In this document: positions 37,084-44,931 of the stretch, piece after piece
How the letters are laid out: each line of letters opens with the position of its first letter
Numbering within the stretch: position 1 is the stretch's first letter
Assembly: GCF_002211365.1 (NCBI RefSeq)
Contig: NZ_LOKZ01000002.1
Location: 124,001-188,000 of the forward strand
Source of the DNA: Rhizobium sp. R711
GTDB taxonomy: Bacteria > Pseudomonadota > Alphaproteobacteria > Rhizobiales > Rhizobiaceae
Length of the DNA stretch: 64,000 nucleotides
Reading direction: 5' to 3'
Made by a program: the position numbers and the translations under genes
Notes under the pieces: model-generated
The model's database searches: none
Told to the model about the DNA's origin: nothing
Seen by the model: the letters and a program-made list of their open reading frames with translations, nothing else

Positions 37084-38013
37084 TTACGGATGGTTGGCGA
37101 TGAAGCCTGCTACGTTTTCCTTCGTCGTCAGCGTCGCGTCCATAAGCTGGACAGGCGGAACCTTCTCGCCGGCGACGAGCTTGGCAGCGTTCTCGACCGC
37201 ATCACGGCCCATCTTCTGCGTCTGCTGCGTTGCCGTCACGTTGAACACGCCCTTGCTGAGCGCCTCGAGGGCGGCGGTGTCGCCGTCGAAGCCGCCAACG
37301 ACGATTTTCTGTGACGGATTGGCGACCTTGATTGCCTGGGCGGCGCCGAGCGCAAGCGCGTCGGCCTGGGCGAAGACGATTGAGACATCCGGGTTCGCCT
37401 GCAGCATGTTCTGCATGATCTGGAAGCCTTCATCCTGGCTCCAGATGTTGGAGTACTGCTCGGCTACCACCTTCACGTCCGGATTCGCCTTCAGCGACTC
37501 GGCGCAACCCTTCGAGCGGTCGACTTCCGGAGTGGTGCCCTTCTGGCCGTGGATGATGACCATCTTGCCCTTGCCGCCTGCCTGCTTGAGGATGTAGTCG
37601 CAGACGTTCTTTGCAGAGGTAACCGAGTCCGTGGCGAGGAAGGTGTCGCCGGGAGCGCCATCGGCGTTGCGGTCGACGTTGACCACCGGAATTCCGGCGC
37701 TCTTGGCAAGCTTGACTGGAACGGTCGCGGCGGCTGCGCCGGCCGGAATGTAGATCAGGGCATCAATGTTCTGTGTGAGAAGGTCCTGGATCTGGTTGAC
37801 CTGCGTTGGGCCGTCGCCCTTTGCATCGACGGTGACGACCTCGATGCCGCGCTTCTTGGCTTCGGCCTCGACGGACTGCTTGATCTGGTTGAAGAAGTTC
37901 GCCTGAAGATTGGCGACCGCGAGGCCGACCTTCTTCAGTTCCGCGGCATGGACCGGTCCAAGCGTGAGACCAAGCAGGGTTGCAGACGCGAGCATGGTGC
38001 GTGCAATTTTCAT
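37084..38013 (-). CDS. Ribose-type periplasmic sugar-binding protein
   Basis: 309 residues from the ATG at 38013, preceded by GGAGG at a better spacing than the ATG two codons earlier. A signal peptide, ARTMLASATLLGLTLG, ends at about VHAAE. The mature protein is a type-I periplasmic binding protein of the RbsB class: VGLAVANLQANFFNQIKQSV, ALIYIPAGAAAATVPV, VNVDRNADG and VVGGFDGDTAALEAL. It should bind a monosaccharide or polyol for the RbsC-type permease encoded upstream. Confidence 0.92.
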   Translation of the reverse strand: MKIARTMLASATLLGLTLGPVHAAELKKVGLAVANLQANFFNQIKQSVEAEAKKRGIEVVTVDAKGDGPTQVNQIQDLLTQNIDALIYIPAGAAAATVPVKLAKSAGIPVVNVDRNADGAPGDTFLATDSVTSAKNVCDYILKQAGGKGKMVIIHGQKGTTPEVDRSKGCAESLKANPDVKVVAEQYSNIWSQDEGFQIMQNMLQANPDVSIVFAQADALALGAAQAIKVANPSQKIVVGGFDGDTAALEALSKGVFNVTATQQTQKMGRDAVENAAKLVAGEKVPPVQLMDATLTTKENVAGFIANHP

Positions 38014-38073
38014 AGTCATTCCTCCGTTGTTAAGATGAAGCCCTCGGGTAAGTCCTCCCCCTCGGGGTATTGC

Positions 38074-38097
38074 TCCGCTCCGAGTCTCGGGAGCGGA
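38074..38097 (-). other. Intercistronic hairpin between permease and binding-protein genes
   Basis: TCCGCTCC at 38074-38081 and GGAGCGGA at 38090-38097 form a perfect 8-base stem with an 8-base loop in the 119-base gap of the importer operon. It may stabilise message ends or adjust expression of the binding protein. Function inferred. Confidence 0.5.
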
Positions 38098-38132
38098 ATT
38101 TCGCGGGGCCCGCCAGACAGCAGGCCTGATCG

Positions 38133-39113
38133 TCAGGCGCGACGCCGACGAATGGTTTCAGCACCGACCGCAAGCACGATCACGATGCCGATGATGACTT
38201 GCTGCAGGAACGGCGAGACGTTGAGCAGATTGAGGCCGTTGCGCAGGACACCGATGATGAGAACGCCGATGAGCGTGCCGCCGATGCCGCCCGCACCGCC
38301 CGAGAGCGATGTGCCGCCAATGACGACGGCTGCGATCGTGTCCAGTTCGTAGCCGAAGCCACTGGAAGGCTGGACGGAGTCGAGACGGGCGGCGAGCACG
38401 ATCCCGGCAAGGCCCGCGAGGACAGCGCTCGCAATGTAGACCCCGATGGTCACCAGATTGACGTTGATGCCAGCAAGTCGGGCCACTTCGGGGTTGCCGC
38501 CCACAGCGTAAAGCATTCGGCCTTCGGAGCGAAAGTGAAGGAAGAGCCAGGCGACCAGGACGACGGCGAGCATAAGGAAAACGGTTGCCGTCAGGACGCC
38601 GAAGTGGCGGTCGATTGCGAGCATCATGAACCAATCCGGGAAGCCGACGATCTGCTGCCCGTCAGTGATCATGTTCGCGACACCGCGAGCTGCGGACATC
38701 ATTGCAAGTGTCGCAATGAATGCAGGCACTCTGAACTGCGTCACGAGAAGTCCGACGATCAATCCGGAAATGGCGGCGGCGATCAGGCCGAAGACGATGC
38801 CTGCTGCGAGTGGAAGGCCTGCGACGTTGGCCGTCCAGCCCATGACCATCATGGCAAGTGCGAGTACCGAGCCGACCGACAGGTCGATGCCACCGATCAG
38901 AATGACGAAGGTCATCCCGACCGCCATGATGCCGAGAACGGTGATCTGATCGAGAATGTTGAGACCGTTGCGAACCGAAAGAAAAGCGTCGGTGCTGAAG
39001 CTCAGGAAGATGCAAAGCGCGACGAGCCCCACGAGTGGCCCTGTGGCGCCCTTGAGCTTGCTGAGCCAATTACCGGACGAGAGTTTCTGTTCATTGACGT
39101 CGATCGCCACCAT
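38133..39113 (-). CDS. Ribose-type ABC permease
   Basis: 326 residues from the ATG at 39113; adjacent ATG (39116) and GTG (39110) codons also follow the GGGAGGA site. RbsC-class inner-membrane permease with the motif VGMTFVILIGGIDLSVGSVLALA, the GLLVTQFRVPAFIATLAMM segment and YAVGGNPEVARLAGIN loop. It is the first gene of the minus-strand operon and is divergent from the split-transketolase operon, with which it shares a promoter region containing two operator-like sites. Confidence 0.93.
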   Translation of the reverse strand: MVAIDVNEQKLSSGNWLSKLKGATGPLVGLVALCIFLSFSTDAFLSVRNGLNILDQITVLGIMAVGMTFVILIGGIDLSVGSVLALAMMVMGWTANVAGLPLAAGIVFGLIAAAISGLIVGLLVTQFRVPAFIATLAMMSAARGVANMITDGQQIVGFPDWFMMLAIDRHFGVLTATVFLMLAVVLVAWLFLHFRSEGRMLYAVGGNPEVARLAGINVNLVTIGVYIASAVLAGLAGIVLAARLDSVQPSSGFGYELDTIAAVVIGGTSLSGGAGGIGGTLIGVLIIGVLRNGLNLLNVSPFLQQVIIGIVIVLAVGAETIRRRRA

Positions 39114-39158
39114 CATTCCTCCCAAGGCTAGGCTGGCAGCCAATAATCGTTCAGGCTA

Positions 39159-39171
39159 GAATATTTATTCA
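39159..39171. promoter_or_regulatory. Candidate SorC-type operator at the importer promoter
   Basis: GAATATTTATTC at 39159-39170 is a near palindrome (GAATA and TATTC arms around two T), followed by A at 39171. On the minus strand it reads TGAATAAATATTC, like the sites at 39298-39310 and 42613-42628. It lies 46-58 bases before the permease ATG. Confidence 0.6.
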
Positions 39172-39297
39172 CGCTTGCTGGAAAATTCATTAACAAGTTG
39201 CGATGCTAGTGTCAATAGGAATTGCCGCCTTCGAATTTCGCCCATCTTCGCCGCGAGGGCTTGACTAAAGGGGAACTTGTGCAAAAATATTGATAGA

Positions 39298-39310
39298 TGA
39301 ATAAATATGC
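39298..39310. promoter_or_regulatory. Candidate SorC-type operator at the transketolase promoter
   Basis: TGAATAAATATGC at 39298-39310 differs from the site at 39159-39171 (read on the other strand) in one base of thirteen. It lies just before the ribosome site of the first transketolase gene, so a bound repressor would block transcription of that operon. Confidence 0.6.
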
Positions 39311-39324
39311 ATGAGAGAGGAACC

Positions 39325-40134
39325 ATGGATATCAAGGAACTTGAGCGCCTGGCTCGCGAGATCCGATTGCGTGATCTTCAGGCAGTCTTCGAGGCGGGCG
39401 CTGGACACATCGGCGGCGAGATGTCGGTCATTGACATCCTGACGGCTCTCTACTTCCGCGTACTCAAGATCTGGCCCGATCAGCCGAAGAACCCGGAGCG
39501 CGACCGCTTCGTCCTTTCCAAGGGACACACAGCTTGCGCGCTCTATGTCACCCTGGCCAAGCGGGGCTTCATACCGGAGGAGGAAATCTCCACCTTCCTG
39601 CGGCCGCATTCTCGATTGAACGGGCATCCCAACTGCAACAAGGTTCCCGGCGTCGAAACGAACACCGGCCCGCTCGGACATGGTCTCCCTGTGTCGGTCG
39701 GGATGGCGAAAGCCGCCAAGCTCTCAGGAGCGAAGTACCATACCTACGTCGTCACCGGCGACGGGGAGATGCAGGAGGGTTCCAACTGGGAAGCTATCAT
39801 GGCCGCCGCCCAGTTCAAGTTGGACAACCTCACCCTGATCATCGACCACAACAGGTTCCAGCAGGGTGCGTCTCTTTACGACACCAACGATCTTGCACCT
39901 CTCCGTCCCAAGCTCGAGGCTTTCAACTGGGAGGTGACCGAGATCAATGGGAACGCAATGAACGAGGTTGTGCCCGCTCTCGAACATCGCGGCTCACGGC
40001 CGCATTGCATCGTGGCCCACACCAACAAGGGGCATGGAATTTCGTTCATGCAGGACCGTGTCGACTGGCATCACAGGGTTCCGAGCAAGGAACAGTACGA
40101 AATCGCAATTGCAGAACTGTCGGAGGCACTGTGA
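39325..40134 (+). CDS. Split transketolase, N-terminal (ThDP-binding) subunit
   Basis: 269 residues from the ATG at 39325 (MDIKELERLAREI) after GAGAGAGG. It is the N-terminal domain of a transketolase. The thiamine diphosphate/metal motif GDGEMQEGSNWEAIMAAAQ begins near residue 146, NRFQQ following, and the substrate His segments SKGHTACALY and AGAGHIGGEMS are present. It works with the C-terminal subunit encoded in the next gene, whose ATG shares its stop base (TGATG). Split transketolases are used for apulose 4-phosphate and other ketose phosphates, as well as in archaeal and some general pathways. Confidence 0.93.
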   Translation: MDIKELERLAREIRLRDLQAVFEAGAGHIGGEMSVIDILTALYFRVLKIWPDQPKNPERDRFVLSKGHTACALYVTLAKRGFIPEEEISTFLRPHSRLNGHPNCNKVPGVETNTGPLGHGLPVSVGMAKAAKLSGAKYHTYVVTGDGEMQEGSNWEAIMAAAQFKLDNLTLIIDHNRFQQGASLYDTNDLAPLRPKLEAFNWEVTEINGNAMNEVVPALEHRGSRPHCIVAHTNKGHGISFMQDRVDWHHRVPSKEQYEIAIAELSEAL

Positions 40135-41090
40135 TGAACGCGCCAATAAATGCATCCAAGCTCTACGATTGCCGCGATGCATTCGCAGCGACCCTCGAGC
40201 GTCTCGCAGCTGGGAACGAGACCATCGTGGCGGTCTGCAACGACTCTGTCGGCTCTTCCAAGCTCGGCGGGTTCAAGTCTAAGTTCCCCGAGCGGCTCGT
40301 GAATGTCGGCATTGCCGAGCAGAACATGGTCGGCGTCGGCGCCGGTCTCGCCAATGGCGGCCGCCTCCCCTACGTCTGCGGCGCTTCTCCCTTCCTCACG
40401 GGACGGTCTCTCGAACAGATCAAGGCCGACATCTCCTACTCGAACGCGAACGTCAAGCTCGTCGGCATCTCGTCTGGCATGGCCTATGGAGAGCTGGGTC
40501 CCACCCACCACTCGATCGAGGACTTCGCCTGGACCCGCGTCCTGCCCAATCTTCCGGTGATTGCCCCATGCGACCGGATCGAGACTGCGGCGGCCGTCGA
40601 ATGGGCGGCCACCTACAATGGCCCCTGCTTCCTGCGCCTGTCGCGCGTCGGCGTTCCCGATCTTCTTCCGGAAGGTCATAAGTTCGAGCTTGGCAAGGCC
40701 AATCTTCTGCGCGAAGGCACGGACGTGACGCTTGTCGCAAACGGCACCCTGACGCATCGAATCATGAAGGCCGCTGAAATCCTCGCCGAACGTGGCGTCA
40801 GCGCCAGGGTTCTGAATCTTGCGACGGTCCGCCCGATCGACGAGGCCGCGATCATCGCCGCCGCCAAGGAGACCGGCGCGATCGTCACGGCAGAGGAGCA
40901 TTCGATCTTCGGCGGGCTCGGCTCCGCCGTTGCCGAAGTAGTCGTCGACAACGCACCCGTGCCAATGAAGCGGCTTGGCGTTCCGGGAATCTACGCGCCA
41001 ACCGGATCGGCCGAGTTCCTGCTCGACGAATTCGGCATGGCGCCCCTCGCGATCGCCGACGCCGCACAGTCACTCATCTTGCGCAAGTGA
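40134..41090 (+). CDS. Split transketolase, C-terminal subunit
   Basis: 318 residues from the ATG at 40134. It contains the pyrimidine-binding domain with the catalytic Glu in VNVGIAEQNMVGVGAGLA (near residues 62-79) and the C-terminal regulatory domain (VTLVANGTLTHRIMKAAEIL). GPTHHSIEDFAWTR is the transketolase substrate loop. It completes the enzyme made by the preceding gene. A longer frame in another reading of the upstream gene is a shadow and was ignored. Confidence 0.93.
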   Translation: MNAPINASKLYDCRDAFAATLERLAAGNETIVAVCNDSVGSSKLGGFKSKFPERLVNVGIAEQNMVGVGAGLANGGRLPYVCGASPFLTGRSLEQIKADISYSNANVKLVGISSGMAYGELGPTHHSIEDFAWTRVLPNLPVIAPCDRIETAAAVEWAATYNGPCFLRLSRVGVPDLLPEGHKFELGKANLLREGTDVTLVANGTLTHRIMKAAEILAERGVSARVLNLATVRPIDEAAIIAAAKETGAIVTAEEHSIFGGLGSAVAEVVVDNAPVPMKRLGVPGIYAPTGSAEFLLDEFGMAPLAIADAAQSLILRK

Positions 41091-41152
41091 TGTAGCACAT
41101 GATCGAGCCGGGGCGCGGATCTCGCTCCGACTCGCAATTTTGGGAGGATAAA

Positions 41153-42610
41153 ATGCGGGCCATTCTGGCGATCGACCAAGGCACGACCAATTCCAAGGCC
41201 GTCCTCGTTTCTGAGGAGGGACATGTCGTCGCCAGGGGTTCGGCCTCTGTCGGCATCACCTATCCGAAGCCGGGCTGGGTCGAGCAGGAGCCTTGCCGTA
41301 TCTACGCGTCAGTGTGCGAAGCAATCGAGGCGTGCCTCGCGGTGGCGCCGACGGCAGCCATCGAAGCCGTCGCGATTTCAAACCAGCGCGAATCGGTGAC
41401 GATGTGGGATGCCGAAACGGGAGAACCACTCGGGCCAGTCGTAAGCTGGCAGTGCAGACGAACTGCGCCCGCTTGCGAACGCCTCATCGCCGAAGGCTAC
41501 CAGAACCACGTGCAGGCGCTTACCGGTCTTCCACTCGATCCCATGTTTCCCGGGTCCAAGCTTCGCTGGCTCCTCGAGCGCGCACCGGCCGGCCGCCGTG
41601 TGCGGCTGGGGACGATCGACAGTTGGCTCGTCCATTGCCTGACTGGTGGGCGACGCCATGTCTGCGACGCTTCGAATGCGGCAAGAAGCCAGTTGTTCGA
41701 CCTGCGAGACCAGACGTGGAGCAAGGAACTTGGTGAAGTCTTCGGTGTCGACATCGCATTGCTTCCAGAGGTGCTCGACAGTGCGGGCGGGTTCGGAGCA
41801 ACGATTGGGCTGCCCGGCGTACCTGATGGCACCCCCATCAGGGCGGCGATCGGCGACAGCCACGCCGCGCTCTTCGGCCATGGCGCTTTTCAGCCTGGCG
41901 ACGCAAAGGTGACGTTCGGAACCGGCTCGTCCGTGATGACGACGCTTCCCCATTTCATCGCTCCGCAAAACGGCATCACGACAACGCTCGCCTGGCGCAT
42001 CGCCGGCAAGCCGACTTTCGCCTTCGAAGGCAACATCTTGGTTTCGGCTGCCAGCCTGCCTTGGATGGCCGGAATTCTAGGGCTACCCGACGTCGCCGCG
42101 CTCATCGATCTCGCCGCTACTGCTGAGCCTGGCGGGCCAGGATTCGTGCCCGCCTTCGTAGGATTGGGCGCTCCGTATTGGAGCTCCGACGCTCGCGCGC
42201 TGTTTTCCCAAATCAACTTCGGTACGACCCGCGCACAGATGGCCCGTTCCGTGACGGATTCGATAGCCTTCCAGGTTCACGATGTGATCACGGCGATGCG
42301 CGGCCAGAGCGGCGGTGAACTCGGTGCCCTCTATGTCGATGGTGGGCCCAGCCAGAACCTGTTCTTGATGCAATGCGTCTCGAACCTTGTCGAGCAGTCC
42401 GTCATCCAGTGCAAGGCCCCTGAGGCGTCGGCGTTGGGAGCCGCCTATCTGGCCGGCCTTTCGCTCGGGTTCTGGAGCGACCTCGAGGTTATCGAGCGGT
42501 TGCCCCGAAGCACCCAGATTATCACTCCGAAGCCGATTGATCGCCAGGCCCAACTCGATATCTGGAAGGACGCTATCGCCCGCTCGACAAGCGCGCCGAA
42601 CACCGGCTAA
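41153..42610 (+). CDS. FGGY-family carbohydrate kinase
   Basis: 485 residues from the ATG at 41153 following GGGAGG; an in-frame start at 41099 lacks a ribosome site. The actin-like fold shows the ATP loop LAIDQGTTNSKAVLV at the start, AISNQRESVTMWD near 80, GDSHAALFGHGAF near 245, and the second ATP motif DGGPSQNLFLMQ near 412. It resembles glycerol kinase most, but with GDSHAALFG where glycerol kinase has GDQQAALFG. It probably phosphorylates the ketose produced by the SDR enzymes before the transketolase acts. It is followed by the SorC gene, 31 bases away. Confidence 0.9.
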   Translation: MRAILAIDQGTTNSKAVLVSEEGHVVARGSASVGITYPKPGWVEQEPCRIYASVCEAIEACLAVAPTAAIEAVAISNQRESVTMWDAETGEPLGPVVSWQCRRTAPACERLIAEGYQNHVQALTGLPLDPMFPGSKLRWLLERAPAGRRVRLGTIDSWLVHCLTGGRRHVCDASNAARSQLFDLRDQTWSKELGEVFGVDIALLPEVLDSAGGFGATIGLPGVPDGTPIRAAIGDSHAALFGHGAFQPGDAKVTFGTGSSVMTTLPHFIAPQNGITTTLAWRIAGKPTFAFEGNILVSAASLPWMAGILGLPDVAALIDLAATAEPGGPGFVPAFVGLGAPYWSSDARALFSQINFGTTRAQMARSVTDSIAFQVHDVITAMRGQSGGELGALYVDGGPSQNLFLMQCVSNLVEQSVIQCKAPEASALGAAYLAGLSLGFWSDLEVIERLPRSTQIITPKPIDRQAQLDIWKDAIARSTSAPNTG

Positions 42611-42612
42611 AA

Positions 42613-42628
42613 GTGAATAAAAATTCAC
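42613..42628. promoter_or_regulatory. Perfect palindromic candidate SorC operator
   Basis: GTGAATAAAAATTCAC is a 6-base inverted repeat (GTGAAT/ATTCAC) around AAAA, 13 bases before the SorC-type regulator ATG. It is the best-formed of three related sites in this island and could mediate autoregulation. Confidence 0.7.
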
Positions 42629-42641
42629 TCTGGGATTCACG

Positions 42642-43592
42642 ATGACTCGCCTGAACGAACTCCGCCTCATCTCAAGAGTGGCCCAGATGTATCATATCGA
42701 GGGCCGACGCCAGGCGGAAATCGCCGAGCACCTGAGGCTGTCTCAGGCGACAGTCTCCCGGATGTTGAAGCGCGCCGAGGCCGAAGACATCGTCCGCACG
42801 AGCGTCATCCCTCCCGTGGGGACTTATAGCGAGCTCGAGGGCGCGCTTCGCGAGACATACGACCTACCGGAAGCCATCGTCGTCGAATGCACCGAAGATC
42901 GCGACGGAGCGATCATGGCCAGGATTGGCGAGGCGGCCGCTCATCTACTCGAAGTCACGATGGCGCCCGGTGAGATCATCGGCGTTTCGAGCTGGAGCCA
43001 GACCATCTTCAAGATGGTGGAAAACATTCATCCTCAAAAGAGTGCGCAGGCGAAGTATGTCGTTCAGACGCTCGGCGGCATGGGCGATCCCTCGGTGCAG
43101 ACCCACGCAACGCAGCTCACCACACGACTGGCACGGTTAACGGGCGCTGAGCCGAAGCTTCTTCCGGTCCAGGGCGTCACCTCGTCGCGCGAGGCAAAAC
43201 TTCTGATGCAGGCCGATCCGTTTGTTCGCGAGACAATGGACTTGTTCGGAAGCATTTCGCTGGCGATCGTCGGTATCGGCGCCGTTGAGCCGTCCGAGCT
43301 ACTCGCGCGCTCGGGAAACATCTTTTCGTCGCGCGAACTCGCCGACCTTGCGGAAGCCGGTGCTGTGGGCGACATCTCGCTGCGCTTCTTCGACAAGGAC
43401 GGTAAACCCGTCAAAACGCCATTGGACGAGCGCGTCATCGGCCTCCCGCTCGAAGAGCTTGAGCGTGTCGATAGAGTGATTGCCCTGGCAGGCGGCTCGA
43501 AAAAGACCGCCGCTATTGCCGGCGCACTTCGAGTGGGCGTGATTGACACGCTGGTGACGGACAAGTTCACCGCCCAGCGCCTGATCGACTAA
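42642..43592 (+). CDS. SorC/DeoR-type sugar-binding transcriptional regulator
   Basis: 316 residues from the ATG at 42642. The N-terminal sigma-4-like helix-turn-helix (residues 8-53) is recognised by YHIEGRRQAEIAEHLRLSQ and TVSRMLKRAEAEDIV, the typical SorC start. The rest is the sugar-phosphate-binding domain: GVSSWSQTIFKMVENI, QTLGGMG, and GIGAVEPSELL followed by AVGDISLRFFD. EryD and related proteins that control tetritol and pentitol use belong here. It likely binds the three GTGAATAA-type sites in the promoters of both operons and releases them when a sugar phosphate binds. Confidence 0.93.
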   Translation: MTRLNELRLISRVAQMYHIEGRRQAEIAEHLRLSQATVSRMLKRAEAEDIVRTSVIPPVGTYSELEGALRETYDLPEAIVVECTEDRDGAIMARIGEAAAHLLEVTMAPGEIIGVSSWSQTIFKMVENIHPQKSAQAKYVVQTLGGMGDPSVQTHATQLTTRLARLTGAEPKLLPVQGVTSSREAKLLMQADPFVRETMDLFGSISLAIVGIGAVEPSELLARSGNIFSSRELADLAEAGAVGDISLRFFDKDGKPVKTPLDERVIGLPLEELERVDRVIALAGGSKKTAAIAGALRVGVIDTLVTDKFTAQRLID

Positions 43593-43879
43593 GTCAAGTC
43601 AGAATGCTGCGGAAATCGCATGTCGCAGTCCCGCTGTGGCTTGAGGATAGACATCGCAGGAGACGAGGCTCGTCATCGCTGTCAGCCGTTGGTCACTGGC
43701 AGCTTGCGCCTGTTCCGGTACGTATACGTAGACCGAAGGCAGGCGCGCCCGTCCTGCACGAAAGTCGGGAACTTCTCTTGGATGGTCTCGATGAGCGACA
43801 ATGTTCCAGAGAGATCCTTTCGCAGCGCGGCAACTTCTAAAATCTCGTCGTTCCCGCACAGCATCGACGATTGCGCTGT
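43593..43879. other. Gap without supported gene
   Basis: 287 bases between the SorC gene and the AraC gene, which face each other. A minus-strand frame from 43864 gives a peptide starting MLCGNDEILEVAALRKDL that shows no family resemblance and has no ribosome site. A weak case could be made for a decayed gene. No hairpin terminator was found. Confidence 0.3.
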
Positions 43880-44893
43880 CTAGTGAAGCCGTAGTCCAGA
43901 GGCTCGAAGTTGAGTGGGCGTTTGGCCGAATATGCGCTTGAAGGTGCGCGTGAAGTGAGATGCGTTCTCGTAGCCGACATCAAGAGCGACTTCGATCAGG
44001 GACGCCTTTGATTGCAGAAGCAGGGCCTTTGCCCTTTCCATTCGCACGCGCGTGTAAGCCTTTGCAGGAGACATGCCCGCCTTTTCCAAAAACAATCGTT
44101 CGAGCTGACGCCGCGACAGGCGAACCGAAGCCGCAAGCTTGAGAATGGTCATGCCTCCCTCGACATGTTGCTCCATAAGGATCATCGCGGCCTTGACGCG
44201 ATTGTCTTCGTACTCGTCGTGCAGCGGGCGCCGAGGCTGAATGTCGCCCGCAGACCGCGCCTTTTCGATTTGTAGAATTTCCAGCGCATGTCGTTCAGCC
44301 TCGCGGCTGATATAACGCCGGACAAGGACGGCTGCGACGTCGGCTGCACTACTGCCGCCGGCGCATGAGCCGCGTTGTCGGTCCAGGTTGAAAATTCTGT
44401 CCGATCGTACAGGAAGATTAGGAAAGCGCTCTCTAAACTCCTTGTAGTGGAGCCAGCTAACGCATGTCTCGTGGTTCCTCATCAGGCCAGCATCGGCAAG
44501 GATGAAGGTGCCGGTACATAGGCCGATCAAGGGTACCCTGGCGGCATCCGCGCGCTTCAGAAATGTGATCGTGTCCTGATCGACCGGGTTTTCCGCTGTG
44601 AGGAGACCTCCGACAACGACAATGCAGTCGAACCTCGTCGGATCTACGAAATCGGAGGTCGGCGCCACCTGGACCCCGCAGCTTGATGTAATCAGATGCC
44701 GCGTGCTTCCAAGCACTTGCCAGTCCGCCAGCACGCGTCCGGAACGATCATGTTCGTCGCTGGCAAGCCGCAGCGTATCCACGAAAAGCGCGAAGGCTGA
44801 AAGCGTAAAGGATCGAGCAAGCACAAATCCAACCTTTAGACGGCCGGCGGATTTGCCGACGGCGTTTCCTTGCCGATGGTCTTCTGGTTGCAT
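43880..44893 (-). CDS. GlxA-family AraC-type regulator
   Basis: 337 residues from the ATG at 44893, preceded by AAGGAG; a start at 44935 is less likely. N-terminal DJ-1/PfpI-like domain (about 22-200) with the nucleophile-elbow segment IGLCTGTFILADAG, and C-terminal AraC DNA-binding domain with two helix-turn-helix units: MTILKLAASVRLSRRQLERL and ASLIEVALDVGYENASHFTR. This architecture (GlxA/ArgR/GbdR) often controls arginine, choline or betaine breakdown. It is the last gene after the proline-racemase-type gene and probably regulates this operon. Confidence 0.92.
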   Translation of the reverse strand: MQPEDHRQGNAVGKSAGRLKVGFVLARSFTLSAFALFVDTLRLASDEHDRSGRVLADWQVLGSTRHLITSSCGVQVAPTSDFVDPTRFDCIVVVGGLLTAENPVDQDTITFLKRADAARVPLIGLCTGTFILADAGLMRNHETCVSWLHYKEFRERFPNLPVRSDRIFNLDRQRGSCAGGSSAADVAAVLVRRYISREAERHALEILQIEKARSAGDIQPRRPLHDEYEDNRVKAAMILMEQHVEGGMTILKLAASVRLSRRQLERLFLEKAGMSPAKAYTRVRMERAKALLLQSKASLIEVALDVGYENASHFTRTFKRIFGQTPTQLRASGLRLH

Positions 44894-44931
44894 CTCGATC
44901 TCCTTGATACGGGGCGGCGTTCGACCGACAT

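Noticed and set aside
43682..43864. Short minus-strand frame with fairly normal amino-acid composition
   Set aside because: No ribosome site, no recognisable family and no clear partner; described as a gap, though a decayed gene cannot be excluded.
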